From Plasmopara viticola (Eukaryota > Oomycota > Peronosporomycetes > Peronosporales > Peronosporaceae), in NCBI GenBank assembly GCA_001695595.3, contig MBPM02000037.1, positions 496,001 to 560,000 of the forward strand: a stretch of 64,000 nt of DNA, written 5' to 3'. Each line of letters opens with the position of its first letter. Within the stretch, counting starts at the first letter, position 1. Both the position numbers and the translations under genes were made by a program. Below the pieces are notes generated by a model that was not told the origin of the DNA, did not search any database, and was given only the letters and a program-made list of their open reading frames with translations. Positions 1 through 11,399 of this stretch are shown in pieces.

Positions 1-724
1 TTCACGGAAAATACGATCTCTTCACCATTCACTGCGCACTACAGCTCCACCTCTGCCATGTTTAAACTTCGAGACTGAGAATCAAAAGAGAGCGAGAATA
101 ATCAGCACATTCGGTAACTTCCTTAATTTGATAGTGCCATTGACGTCATTCTTATCAATCGAGGCGAACTACTCACAAAAATTGGTCGAGAGATACTCTA
201 GATATATAAATCGATTGAGTCACTGCTTTTACATTGCACAGTCTCAACAATATTTTCGATACAAATGCACTATTTTTCAAATTGTACGACAACCATCAGT
301 CATCTCGATACGCAGGCATTCGGAGATATTGCAAAGTGACTGGCGAATTAGGTAAAAGATCGTTGAATTTTTGTGCTTCTTCTTTGAGCCTAGAATTTCC
401 ATGATGAAATGGAATCTAATGTCAACGCCTGAGACTCTAGCTTGTAGTAGTAGAGGAAGGGGATACCCAATTTGGCTAGCAGTAGAGAGTAATTAAGGAT
501 TTTTTTTTCTGGACCCATCGTGGTGATTTCTGAAGCACCAGTATATATCGCCTTATATTGCAGCGCTGTCAGCCGAACCAATTAGCGCTTCATCCCTTAA
601 AGAGTTGGCAAAGCAAGAGACACTTAGCAATTCTACGCAAAAAGAGCTGGCAAAAGAGTGACCAAACAACTTGAAGTGCACGAGTGCTGACAGTACGAAT
701 TGAAGCTTTCGAGATGCTCGTCGA
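1..724. other. Gene-free stretch at left edge
   Basis: I see no gene here. The open frames are short, lack conserved composition and do not join through splice sites. The stretch is AT-rich and may hold the 3' untranslated region of the minus-strand exons that begin at about 725. Confidence 0.4.
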
Positions 725-1300
725 TTACACGTTGCTTTTAGAAAGTCTGACAACACCCTCAAAGCGAAGGCTTAAATTTTTAGAATCTGACGAAGGGCAG
801 TTATTTGATACGGCTATAATAGCATGAAAGCTTGTTGCCTCGTAAACGGGAACTTCACCACTCTGTCTGGATAACAAGTCGAAAATCGATTTTAATACTT
901 ACTTTACCAAGTCCCATGTGAACAAGCTGTCTCCCGCTGTGGCCCACGAAGTGTTAGTCTCACGAAAAAAAGTCTCTCGCGGGTTGCACACGAGCTCGCC
1001 GATAGGGCTTACAAGCAACATGGAGTAGTACAGCACCTCACTTTCTTTTTCCGCATACCCACAGGGTGCAGCCGACGCGCTTGTTGCTGACATCAATTGT
1101 ATATCTGCAATTTGCCTGCCACTCCAGCTACTTGAGTCACGTCGGTTTTGGACTTGCAGATGTAACCCGTGAACGCCATCTTTAAAGCACCAGTTTGCAG
1201 TCGTAGTAAATAGCTCACTGGTATGTCGTATGCACCTTACCTCTGGCAGCTTTAATATGTCGATTTTGTCTTCCTTCTCCACACAGCATAAATTTACGTG
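725..1300 (-). CDS. Exon(s) of an unidentified minus-strand gene
   Basis: The segment 1300-903 reads as one 132-codon block bounded by splice-like signals: an upstream AG at 1302-1301 after a pyrimidine-rich tract, and a strong GTAAGT donor at 902-897. No in-frame ATG starts it, so it is probably an internal exon. A possible last exon is 746-725, which would add K-L-S-K-S-N-V and a stop after a 156-nt intron; this is a guess. The protein has mixed composition with a Gly-Tyr-Ala-Glu-Lys stretch and a hydrophobic LYYSMLLVSPIGELV segment. I do not recognise the family. The upstream exon could not be found with confidence. Confidence 0.35.
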
Positions 1301-1600
1301 CTGTTTAAAAGAAGGTTTTTAAAACTTACTCGATCGCAAAATATAACTATTGCGCTTAACCTGCGGATCTTCAAGCACGCGAGGCACTTAAACTATTAAC
1401 ACTTGACGATTCGCCAATTTAGCCATCAACGCACCATATAGCACTATATCATCTTGCATTTCCAGCAAAATAACTGAAATCTTAGCAAAGAGCTAGATGG
1501 CGTGTACTCACTAATTATATGCTCGCATCTTGACTTTCTTATCGTATAGTTGATGCGGTATCTACACCTTTAGTATTGGTGCAGCGCTTCGAAATACTAT
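1301..1600. other. Gap between unresolved minus-strand genes
   Basis: No supported gene. It may contain intron or upstream exon sequence of the 725-1300 gene, but I could not find a consistent splice chain. Confidence 0.3.
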
Positions 1601-2038
1601 TCAGTGGATTTGTCGGAAGCCAGAATTTGAGCCAAAGTGCACAACACTTGGTAGCGAATAGTATTTAGTAGTCCTCAAAATATTAACGCGCTGATAATTT
1701 CTCGTCTTCTTCAAGAATTCATCCCGCGCAAGTGTTTGCGTGGTCTCCGATTCGGTCTTCGCCTCGAGAGACAACTTTTGTCCGCATAGATCATAAGTAA
1801 ATTTATACAAAAGTAGCAATGAAATTAACGTGAAGTAAATTGGAATGGCCGATGGGCGTATGTTTAAAGCACAAGTTCCGGTAATAGAAGCAAATATTAA
1901 AGATGTCGTGCTCGGTGTTGACCTGGTAGCCCGACCAAGAAGATGTACATTACTATCAAGGAGAGGCATGTACTCATTTAATTGCAATGCTACGTATATT
2001 TGCTTTTTTAAATCCTGCACCACGTTGTCTAGCTTCAT
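1601..2038 (-). CDS. Hypothetical small membrane protein, 145 aa
   Basis: This ATG-started open frame encodes 145 residues. Residues 1-35 are polar and Lys/Asp-rich. A hydrophobic stretch around residues 65-85 (IPIYFTLISLLLLYKF) looks like one transmembrane helix, and the C-terminal half is basic and polar. The start lies about 60 bp after the stop of the minus-strand Q-rich gene. No family was recognised. The protein-like composition and real ATG argue for a gene; the lack of any known motif argues for caution. It could instead be a last exon of a longer gene. Confidence 0.4.
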   Translation of the reverse strand: MKLDNVVQDLKKQIYVALQLNEYMPLLDSNVHLLGRATRSTPSTTSLIFASITGTCALNIRPSAIPIYFTLISLLLLYKFTYDLCGQKLSLEAKTESETTQTLARDEFLKKTRNYQRVNILRTTKYYSLPSVVHFGSNSGFRQIH

Positions 2039-2097
2039 ATTCTATGACAAAGCCAGAGAATTCAAATATTATATCACGTGCTCGGCTTGATACGTAA

Positions 2098-2181
2098 TCA
2101 CCACCTCTGATTCGAGTTTCGCTGCTGCTGGGGCTGCTGTTGTTGTTGTCCCATGCCCTGCCATTGGAGACCTTGAAAGCT

Positions 2182-2212
<31 letters not shown>

Positions 2213-3290
2213 ATGCCACCTTGTGGCTGTACCATACCCACGTGCATCTGGCTAATATTCATGCCACTAGGACCTCGAGGCGCCATCGGCGAGGGACCAC
2301 CAGAGCCTATGGGATTAAAGCCTCCCTGAGGTCCGTAAGCTCCCCCATGGTTTCCCATGGTCGTTGGTGACAAGCCGCGCGGAACGTTGCTTACTGCAAT
2401 GTTGGCTGCGATCGGTGCAGGTCTCATGGTGGTGGTGTGATTGCCGGCGAAAACATCAAAAGGATCACGACTTGCCTGAGGCGGTGCAGAATTCGTCTAC
2501 TTAGCGGAAAACAGGAGCTCAGACTTATAAACAGACAGATTTGAATACAAAGACAAAGATGATATCACACCGGTGGAATGGACGAGGGGGCTGTCGAAGC
2601 CTGGGGAAGTGGTGAAGGCACCGGGTCCGCCATCTGCACACGAAACAAAAAAGTCAATACGACGACTTTGTAGCCACATGTCCTTTACCCACCAGCCCAA
2701 CGAGGTCGTTATTAAAAGCCTTTTGTGGAGATTGCGGGTCCTCACGTTTAGCTATTCGGTGTTATGTGCACGATAACAAATAAATAATTTTTAACTTCGC
2801 CATTGCCAGCAATACTACCCGTACTGGGAGAAGGCGGAGGTTCCGACGTCTCAATTAGGTCGGTCGCCTCAATATGAGCCTTAGACGGCTCTGTAAGCTC
2901 TGGCTGTCGGGTCGAGCCCTCGCGATGCACTCTAGAGATCTTGGAGATGACAAGCCCATCAAAGTCTGGCACTGGGTCTGCGTCATTTACGATGTCCAGC
3001 CACACTGCACGATACTACGCTTTAGTCTAATAATTAATTGCTAACACAAGATCGCACCGTAAGTCCCCTCAAATGACGTTTTAAATCGAAAGTGGAAGTC
3101 TCCGGGTAACGGAAAGCTCTACCAACAGCAGTTGCAACGTAAGCGGGGTCCTCTGACACCGCAAGACTATTGCACGCACCTTCTTGACGTGCGAAAGACG
3201 CAGTTGTTCCACGCGCGGCAATGGCACAACATTGAAGTGGTCAGACAAGTCTCCGTCTTCAGGCACGAAATAGTTGAGCATTCCCTCCAT
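2098..3290 (-). CDS. Q-rich adaptor-like protein, multi-exon (endocytic adaptor?)
   Basis: Several protein-like exons lie in order on the minus strand. The first starts with ATG at 3290 (MEGMLNYFVPEDGD...) and runs to a GTGCGT donor at 3179. An exon near 3003-2785 is acidic and Pro/Ser-rich (DADPVPDFDGL). A short exon reads DPQSPQKAFNNDLVGLV before a GTAAAG donor. A further exon reads GGPGAFTTSPGFDSPLV. The last exon begins at about 2490 with SRDPFDVFAGN and ends in a Gly/Pro/Met-rich tail with a run of nine glutamines and further Q runs. DPF and polyQ tails are common in clathrin-adaptor families such as AP180 and epsin, but no ENTH/ANTH domain is visible. The phase between exons 1 and 2 does not resolve, so the gene model is incomplete and the function is a guess. 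Confidence 0.35.
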
Positions 3291-3344
3291 TCTCAAATCA
3301 ACAATAAGCTATTTATACTACCTGCGGCTGCGTGGTTTGAAGAT

Positions 3345-3394
3345 AAACCGGTTTACTACCGCACAGCTCAAACCGGTTTATTACCGCACAGCCC
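3345..3394. repeat. 25-bp tandem direct repeat
   Basis: Two adjacent 25-bp units (3345-3369 and 3370-3394), each beginning AAACCGGTTT, differ by two substitutions. They lie 36-85 bp before the ATG of the Sds22-like gene, in its 5' untranslated region or promoter. Confidence 0.85.
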
Positions 3395-3429
3395 AAGATT
3401 TTGCTCATTTGGTACATTTTGACGTAATA

Positions 3430-4542
3430 ATGACGCATAGCGCCAAGCACGCAAACACGGACGCGTTACAGGCGGCGATGGACGCACGTGCTCAACAGAA
3501 ACAGGATGTTGAATGTCATCATGAAGATCAGGATGAAGAAGAAAGGGAGAAGGTGACGCTCTCAAGCTGCGTGGACCTCAGTGACGTGCAGGACGACGAG
3601 CTTTACTACATTGGTACCACAGGAGTGAAAGTTACGGATCTGGATGGGCTGGAAAACTTGCCAAACTTGTTAAAGCTACACATACGGTCCAACCTGCTGC
3701 AGTCGATGGCGAGCGTGGCACTGTTAGTTCAATTGGAGCATCTGGAGTTGTACGACAATCAGATTCAAAAGATCGAAGGAGTGCAAGATCTCGTTAATTT
3801 GAAGGTACTGGATCTATCGTTTAACGAGATCCGCGTGATTCCCGACTTGAGCCATTTGACAAAGCTTGAGGAGCTTTATGTAGCCAACAATAAGTTGAAA
3901 AAAATCTCAGGCATTGACAACCTGAAGGTGTTGACAAAATTAGATTTAGGAGCGAATAGACTGCGAAAGATTGAAGGACTGGATGGTTTGACCGAGCTAA
4001 AAGAGTTGTGGCTCGGCAAGAACAAAATTACGGCCATTGAGGGACTGGAAAAGTTGACAAAAATGAAGATCATTAGTGTGCAGAGCAATCGCGTCGTTAA
4101 GATAGCAGGCTTTGACAATAACTCAGCACTAGAGGAACTTTACCTCAGTCACAACGGCATTCAAACGATTGAGAACATTGAGCACTTGGTACGACGTCAA
4201 ATTGTCATTTTTTATGAGTAAATTGCCTACTTATATCTGTAAGTTTCGTATTCACAGACAAAACTTACTACGATGGACCTAGCTGGAAACCGCATAACAA
4301 ATCTCCCAGCAACCCTTGCACCGCTTACGCAGCTGGAGGATTTGTGGCTTAATGACAACCAAATTTCAGAATTTACCGACGTTAAGCATCTGACGCCGCT
4401 GCTAGGACTGCGCACACTCTATTTAGAGCGTAACCCAGTCGCTAAAGATTTCGAGTACCGCAAAACTTTGGAAGAGTGGTTACCTCAGCTCAACCAGATT
4501 GACGCGACACCGACAACGAAGGCGAGGCAAAGACGCGTGTAA
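3430..4542 (+). CDS. Sds22/PPP1R7-like leucine-rich-repeat regulator of protein phosphatase 1
   Basis: The predicted protein has 347 residues, close to human PPP1R7. Exon 1 is 3430-4188 and exon 2 is 4258-4542. The 69-nt intron has a GTACGA donor and a CACAG acceptor, and splicing restores EHL-TKLTTMDLAGN in frame. The first 50 residues are acidic and polar. They are followed by a continuous series of about eleven 22-residue Sds22-type repeats (LxxLxxLxLxxNxIxxIxG, for example LVNLKVLDLSFNEIRVIPDL) and a leucine-rich-repeat cap (LERNPVAKDFEYRKTL). In other eukaryotes Sds22 binds and matures or restrains the PP1 catalytic subunit. The ATG at 3430 was chosen because the upstream frame has no other ATG and reads through a tandem repeat. 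No disabling change was seen. Confidence 0.92.
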
Positions 4543-6610
4543 ATCGTACATTTTAGCCGAACAATACAAATTTGATCATGGCATCCTACATCTGAGTTGC
4601 ACTTAATCCTCTTTTTCTCTGAATTTTGCCGAAGACAATTGCACAAACTACTACCACAGTATTAGTTTTCTGTGAGAACGGCCAGCACTTAATAAGTAAA
4701 ATGTGGCGAGAAAAATATGAAATTTACAAGTACGGAGAGCCAGATATGAAGGACGACCCTTCAATGTGCACCCTACTATTCTCTTGTATAACTTACAATT
4801 TCACATTGAAATTGCCAAGAAACCCACCACGTTGGAACATAGGGACACTGACGTCAAGGTCCCGGTCTCAAGGCACCTTTAAAAAGGTATAACAATTTCA
4901 AAGTCGGTCCGCTGCAACAGGAGTCAAGTCATGGCATGCTATCGCTTTGTCATGACACGTGTTACTATGTTCGTTAGAAACAAAACCTATCGTGATTTCA
5001 ATTGATTTGGTCCCGTGGCTTTGCACAAATATACGTCCTTTGAATATGCATGGATGTCATCCCGAATGACCTTAAGACTTCCTTCTCCGCGTACGAGTTT
5101 GGCGCACATACGAGATTGACTGGGTTCAGTTCGAATGTGCTTGGATTAAATAGAAGATTATGACTAAGAGTCGTCCTCAACATCCTCTTACTGAGCGCAA
5201 CGTCTCACTCCGATCACTCATGTCTTGCAAATAGGCGACTATGCTAAGCCAAAGTGCCATTTCCTGTGCTTCGATCCTGAAAATGGCGCATTTTGTGTTG
5301 ATTCGAGCTGCGTCTTGTCACTTGAAGAGCCTGCTGTAGGTGCGCACGCTGGACACCGCACTGCTTCAAGTGACAAATAATTTGCAATTCTGGAGAATGT
5401 AATGTGAAAATATTCTTGTCTTTGAGTTTGTCATGACCAAAAACATCATACGTTTTCAGCGAGGCAAGATCAATGCGATTTGCACCGAAATAGTAACAGG
5501 CCTACCCCTGTGCAAGGCTTTGTAGTGCGCTAGTGTCCAGCTGTCATTAGCCATTTACTTGATATCGATCTCTAAACATTAGAAACTACTATTCAAAGGT
5601 ATTGCAAATCGACCAGTTCGTTCACTTACGACGTCAAAATCGTTCAGGTTTGAGCGATAAGCGGGCATAATGGTGTTGGCAACGTGATCACCAAAATACG
5701 CTGGGTCTGCAATGAAGTATGTCGAACACTAAGCGATTTAGACAATTCGTAAGAATGCTATCATCAGACAATTCTGTACGATCGTCAAAGTATGGCGGCG
5801 GTCGCTGCACACAACTTGCGCATTTGCACTGTAACGCTGCTGTTTTCTATGGCTGAAGCAAACGAAATGCTCGCCCGATAATTGTGCCAAAGACGTCGCC
5901 GTTTCGCCGTTAAAGCCGACGCGGCCTCAAAAATAATTGTCACCAAACGAAAAATGCTGCTGATAGACCGACGCCTGAACGAGCGTTGATGCGCTATATG
6001 TGATCTATGATCGGGTCAAATAATATCTATAAAGCTGCCTTTCTCATTCGCGCTGTGAAAACCAACAAGACAGGTGCTCAGCGTCGCGAATATAGAAGAC
6101 GATCGACGAAGAAGACGATCGATGGTGTGGTGTGGCCATCGCTGATCTAAGGGCTCTGTGAGCTCCTAAGCTTGGTGCAAACAACTCGGTGCTTCCTGCC
6201 ATCAAACAAGATTCCTTAGTAGAAATCTATATCGATATCGTATCATTGGAGTCAGCGCAAACGTTTTATTATGTTTCGGAAGTGATTACACAAAGGCTTT
6301 ATACCTAGCCCCTAGTCACGTTAGACACGTCTGCACGGTTACGTAGACAAGTGTAGCGTGCCCTGATGGACTCTTAATATGACAGAACACTGCTGTAAAT
6401 TGTTGCAAAGCTTTCTCTCTTTCACGAAGTATAAGAGTGAGTATCAATATGGAGCCTTTGGAACTTTATTTTAAGGATCTTAGCCCAGTCTACAAGCTAG
6501 GAGCCCTTTCTTTGTTTTTTTGTATTGTCGGTCTAAAAGTTCGATAAGAAAATTCGAATCATGTCAGATAGCAAGAGAATCGTAATTTTGCAATTGGCAA
6601 GGCGACAAGA
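4543..6610. other. Gene-free intergenic stretch
   Basis: About 2 kb with no supported gene. Open frames are short and have no recognisable composition. A short direct repeat of GAAGACGATCGA occurs near 6097-6120. The right-hand part should contain the promoter of the GlcNAc-transferase gene. Confidence 0.5.
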
Positions 6611-8017
6611 ATGAAGACAGGCCATCGGTCGTATGGGCGAGTGAACTTCCTTACAGGCATACGCCGTTGTGCTGTGTGGAATCTATGTGTGGTGGTGCTC
6701 ATATTTGTCCCCATCTTATGCCTCATCGTGGTGCTCTACGAGGTACTTTGCCTGCGGGAATATGCGGCCGGTGGTGCCACAGCTTTTATGGACGATCGCA
6801 CTCTTCACCTACGTGCCTCCAATGACGACCTTGCAGCCTCAATAAAATCCACAAATTCGCGGTCTATTGTCAATGGACGCAAAATCATCACTTTGATTGC
6901 CAATTATCGCGACTCGAGGAGGTTCGTAACGGCTAAAAATTGTTGCTAGCGACAGCTCATTCGTTGTAATGTGTTGCTTGTTTTAACGATAAAGATGCTC
7001 AGAGACGCTGCGCTCAATCTTTGAAAACGCAAAGGCACCCGATAATTTGAAAATTAGTATTCACGATCAGATTTATCTGTCAAAGAACGAGACTCGATGC
7101 GTTGATGCTTTTTGTGAACTCGTAGGCGAAAAGTTCTGCCGTCGCCCGCAGATTGTTTCAACTCAGATTGACGCAGTTAATGCAACGGTACGGAAATGAA
7201 GCGAAGGGGGCTCTGAGCGGTGCTGGCGTTATCAAACTTGCTAAATATCTTTGCTCTGTAGGGTCCTACTGCTGCACGGTACGAGACCGAAAAAGCCATC
7301 ACGAACGAGGATTTTTGCTTGACGATTGACTCGCACTTGATCTTTGTTCCCAACTGGGATGAAAATATAATGGCGCAATGGGATTTAATAGAGAATTCTA
7401 ATGCCATCATTTCCGTGTATCCGAAGTCCGTAGAGTGCCTGACAGAGCACGACGAGGACGATAGAGTGCAGCTCATGTGCAAGTCTCGCATTGAGTCGGA
7501 AGGGCACGACGCTATGGTACAGTACGCCGACCCGATCTGGATTGAAAAGAAAGACACGCCGAAGCCACGGCTAATGTCGCAACTTGCTGGAGGATTTAAC
7601 TTTGGAGGATGCAAGCAGATCAAAGAGGTACGGAATGACCCATACACGCCGTATTTATTCCACGGCGAAGAGTATTCGCGAGCGACACGGCTCTGGACGT
7701 CCGGCTACGACTTTTACGTGCCATGTGATGACATTGCTTACCATTATTACGAACCGCGAAATGTGGTTTGGGAGCGCGACTGGAGGAAGCGCTATGCAAT
7801 ACAGCAGACCTCCAGGCGACGCATTCGCTACATTCTTAGGCTCCCTGTGACGAACGAAGATTTCGATCACACAGACCTGGATAAATTTGCCCTTGGTACG
7901 AAGAGAACCTTGGAGCAGTGGCAAAAATTTTCAGGCATTGATCCGCAGGCGAAATTTGTGTCAAGTTTTACATCGCAATTTAACAACTGCCGCGAGCTCG
8001 AGTACGTGCCATTTTAA
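6611..8017 (+). CDS. Skp1-type GlcNAc-transferase-like protein (GT60 family)
   Basis: Three exons, 6611-6921, 6995-7187 and 7262-8017, with 73- and 74-nt introns (GTTCGT/AAAG and GTACGG/GTAG), give 419 residues. Residues 20-45 form one transmembrane helix after a short basic N terminus, so this is a predicted type II membrane protein. The globular part carries family hallmarks: LIANYRDSR then CSETLRSIFENA, TIDSHLIFVPNWDE (acidic D-x-H site), LAGGFNFGG, and FHGEEYSRATRLWTSGYDFYVP. Members of this family add N-acetylglucosamine to hydroxyproline of the ubiquitin-ligase subunit Skp1 (known in Dictyostelium and Toxoplasma). The Dictyostelium enzyme is cytosolic, so the membrane anchor suggests a Golgi paralogue with another substrate; that is inference. 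The frame is intact across all splices. Confidence 0.85.
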
Positions 8018-8114
8018 CCATGTAGTAAGGGAAGAAATAGACGAGATGTTAAAAAGTGCCGTTTTAGGAAAGTAAAAAAGTCAATGTTTAAGCTGAATCT
8101 CACTCTTTTAATTT

Positions 8115-9670
8115 ATGGTGATAAATCCACAGCATGTGGCACTCGCGCTTGCGCTTCTGGCGTATGTCCGCACCACTGGGCACAATATCCATCGACTCCA
8201 CGTGATGCTTCGACAGAATGAGCCTCGTCTACCATGGCTCGAGTATGTGCAGGCAGCACTCAAGTACTTGTCTATCGGACAACTCGTTGCGTGCTCCGAG
8301 TATCTCTTGTGTATTGTGAAGCCTCGATTGGTAGCGAGAATCGGTCGCTCGCTGTTGTGTAAACCCCGTGATTGTCGTGTCAATTTTCACTATGGGCCTT
8401 ATAAACGCAACACGCTCGACGTTTACGGAGTGCAGAGAGCAGTTGCTAATCCTGTACTGGTCTTCGTACACGGAGGAGCGTGGTCGTTTGGTCATAAGTG
8501 GCAGTACGCGCTGGTTGGTGAATATTTAGCTACGCAAGGCTTTCTGGTGGCTATTATTGATTACAGGACGTTCCCAAATGGCTCAATTATGGACATGGTC
8601 GAGGACGTCGAGAACGCTGTGAGTGGGTTGAGCCTCACATTATGAACACGACTTTATCGACGCTTAGCAATGCTATGGTAATATGATAGATCTTTTGGGT
8701 TGCTAAAAATTGTCGCTCGCTTGGTGGAGACTGCAGCAAGCTTTTTCTAACAGGACACTCTTCTGGTGCCCACGTGGGGGCGTTGGCGCTTATCAATTCG
8801 GCGATTCGCTTTGCTGCCAATAACTCAACGGTATATACGCTTTTCTTACAATTATTTTTGTAACAAGTAAGACTTTCTGTGCTACTAGACTGCGAAAGTT
8901 AAAGAAATTTCGAGATGCGTACGAGGGTTCATCGGACTTTCAGCGCCATACAACATCTCGGATCATTATATCTTTGAGAGTAAGCGTATCGTGGGCCCCC
9001 TGAATGGTATCTGTTCGAGAATTATCATCTGTTTCTGCTCAGCCCCAATTTTAACTCGTTCGATCGTTGCAGGTGTGCACGAAATTTCGTCGATGAAGCC
9101 TGCTATGCTGGGCATGGGCAACTTTGAACGATTTAGCCCGACTGCACTCGTCGCAAAGTCACGACACACGGGTACGCAAGTGCTCAATTAAACGAAACCA
9201 TTGCAACTTTAGTTGAAACATTGTCGTCGCTTTGCTAAAGGCTTTTCCCTTCCACCATTTCACATTCTGCATGGAGAAAACGACGTGGTATGTTATTGTC
9301 GCCACAAATGGCTGAATGGGTAATGATCAGTACATCTACAATATCGATACAGGTCGTGCCAACGTGCTCGTCGAAGAAGTTTGTATACACTTTAGTATGT
9401 TAAGCTTAGCTGCATTGACAGAATCGTGAAAGGACTTATTGTTGGATCGTGTGGTGTGTTTAGAAACAATCAGGACACGAAGCGACATACCACGAAGTGA
9501 GCAATTGCACACACGAAAATATGGTTTTTGCAGTAATGGGAGACAACGTAGACTGCCGAACGGATGTGATCACTTTGCTGAGGCAGATTGTGTCGGAATC
9601 CGAAGAATGCGCGATTCAACCTGCAAATGCGGAAATCTCAACATCGTCACCGTCGTTATCAAAGCTATGA
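8115..9670 (+). CDS. Isoprenylcysteine methylesterase-like alpha/beta hydrolase
   Basis: A seven-exon model gives 376 residues: 8115-8618, 8690-8830, 8889-8979, 9073-9171, 9241-9287, 9353-9394 and 9464-9670. Introns are 71, 58, 93, 69, 65 and 69 nt, all GT..AG, and the frame closes at TGA 9668-9670. Motifs in order are the oxyanion HGGAWSFGHKWQY, the nucleophile elbow FLTGHSSGAHVGAL, SAPYNISDHYIFE, the acid in HGENDVVVP, and a C-terminal His in NCTHENMVFAVMG. In plants and animals ICME enzymes remove the methyl ester from farnesylated or geranylgeranylated proteins at the ER. The N terminus is hydrophobic (ALALALLAYV). The gene starts 97 bp after the glycosyltransferase stop, on the same strand. 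The exon 3/4 donor (8980) is the least certain junction: KR-containing sequence normal in the family may be lost. Confidence 0.82.
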
Positions 9671-11399
9671 CGTACTGTATCGTACATCATCGCTGTCTCT
9701 GATGTGCTCTTATATGCGAAGGGAGAGTGGACGACGCGACATAAATCAAACAGTTCATCCTCTGGCGTACAATACAAATGAGAAATTACTTGTACCGTCA
9801 AATGGCGAAAAAACAAGAGTCACGCATTCAAATGCCAACTACTGGAACGAGATTACCTGAAAGCCCGTCCTTTTCTTTGACGTTTAATTTTGTCGGAACG
9901 AAAACACACCTTTTTTCACGGCGATAGACTCGGTTTCGTTGTCACTGAAAACGTCATGCGGAGAAATGATGTACGACTTCCCTTTGCTTGTTGTAGGTAC
10001 TTTCCGTCGAAAATACGAAGCGTTGTACACTTTTTGAGATTCCTAATTGCAATCCATTTCTTGGTCAAGTAATCCGACAATGCGCTCATAGGAGCGCTGA
10101 GACGTTGTACAGCCACAGATACGTCCTTTCTATCGCTCTTGACACAATTGCGTAAAAATCATTACCAATCGTCGAAATACCATAATTGTATTCAAAGTCG
10201 TAGAAGACAGCGAGATTTTGTGCCCGCGCGTTCAATAACTTCGGAATAAAGCTTCCGTGCTCATTCATTAGTATCGCAGCTGCTACTTGATCGGTGCAGC
10301 TGATCTAAAACACATAGTCTAGACGGATTTATAAATATTATTGTTCGGGACAATCGGCTAGGAAGCGAACATGACAATTTGTTGGACATTACGGTGAATC
10401 TATACACTAGGCAATTGATCAAGCTCTTCAAAGCCGGCGTTGCAAAGAGCAATAAATTCCAAATGAGTTCATCTTCAATTGCCAGTCAATAAACAAACAC
10501 GACGATGCTTCGCTACAAAAGACATTTAAAGGCTTGACAATCGAGCATTATTGCGCTTCTAATACGAGTAGGAGAGTTTGATTCTAACGTCGTATGGCAT
10601 GTGTAAAATATTTAAGAAGAAATCTCGTGGAACATTCGCTTATTAAAATACGATTTGAATTGAGTCTGGCTGCAAAGCTGGATAACTAATTGACTCCCGA
10701 GGAAGAGAAGGAATATATTAGCTACAAGAGCTTGTCCATCTGTACTAAAGTAAAAAGTGCTTACTCAAAGAAATGGTAAAGAATGTTTATCTCGACCTTA
10801 GTTTGAAGACTACAGCAAAGAGAACCGCTTATTTAAAGCATGTGTTTGACTACGTCACGCTGTGGTTAAATGTGCACTTTCCATTACATTTGGCATCGCC
10901 AAGCGTTCTACTTACTCAGAGGACGGTGTCATGATTAGCTTGCTCGTTTTGACATCAGATGTGGTTGCCTTGCTCGTTTTGCTACGATGTTCACTCATTG
11001 ATGAACCAATCCCTTTTTATATCACTTTTACACTATCGATAGTGTCTTTGGATCATTATAAAGTGTCTCATCTCATTGGTCTTCGTATAAATGACAATCT
11101 TCGTGAAGCATTGTCTTAGAAGCGCTTAAATACAGCATGGTGCTTGACTTCAACGATCCACTAGAACTAGCAACGCACATTCCGAATGGCAGCTCGAAGT
11201 GCGGAATCTTTTGAGACTTCGGAATCGAGTCTCAATTTTTTTTGCATTGTATTTAATAGTGATCAAATATGTATTTGTTTTTTCTCCCCTGTTCAGTAGC
11301 TCTTACTTTAACGCATCGAATAGATACTTAATTATATCTAGAGGCGATCAAAATTACTTGCGGCTTGGTGGTGACGAAACGTCATCAGCGTTGAGCGTG
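9671..11399. other. Gene-poor stretch with faint minus-strand coding traces
   Basis: No intact gene. Minus-strand reading between 10452 and 9916 gives protein-like pieces (for example EYNYGISTIGNDFYAIVSRA and TLRIFDGKYLQQAKG) separated by frame changes. They could be a decayed gene of unknown type. The rest is AT-rich with no recognisable signal. Confidence 0.3.
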
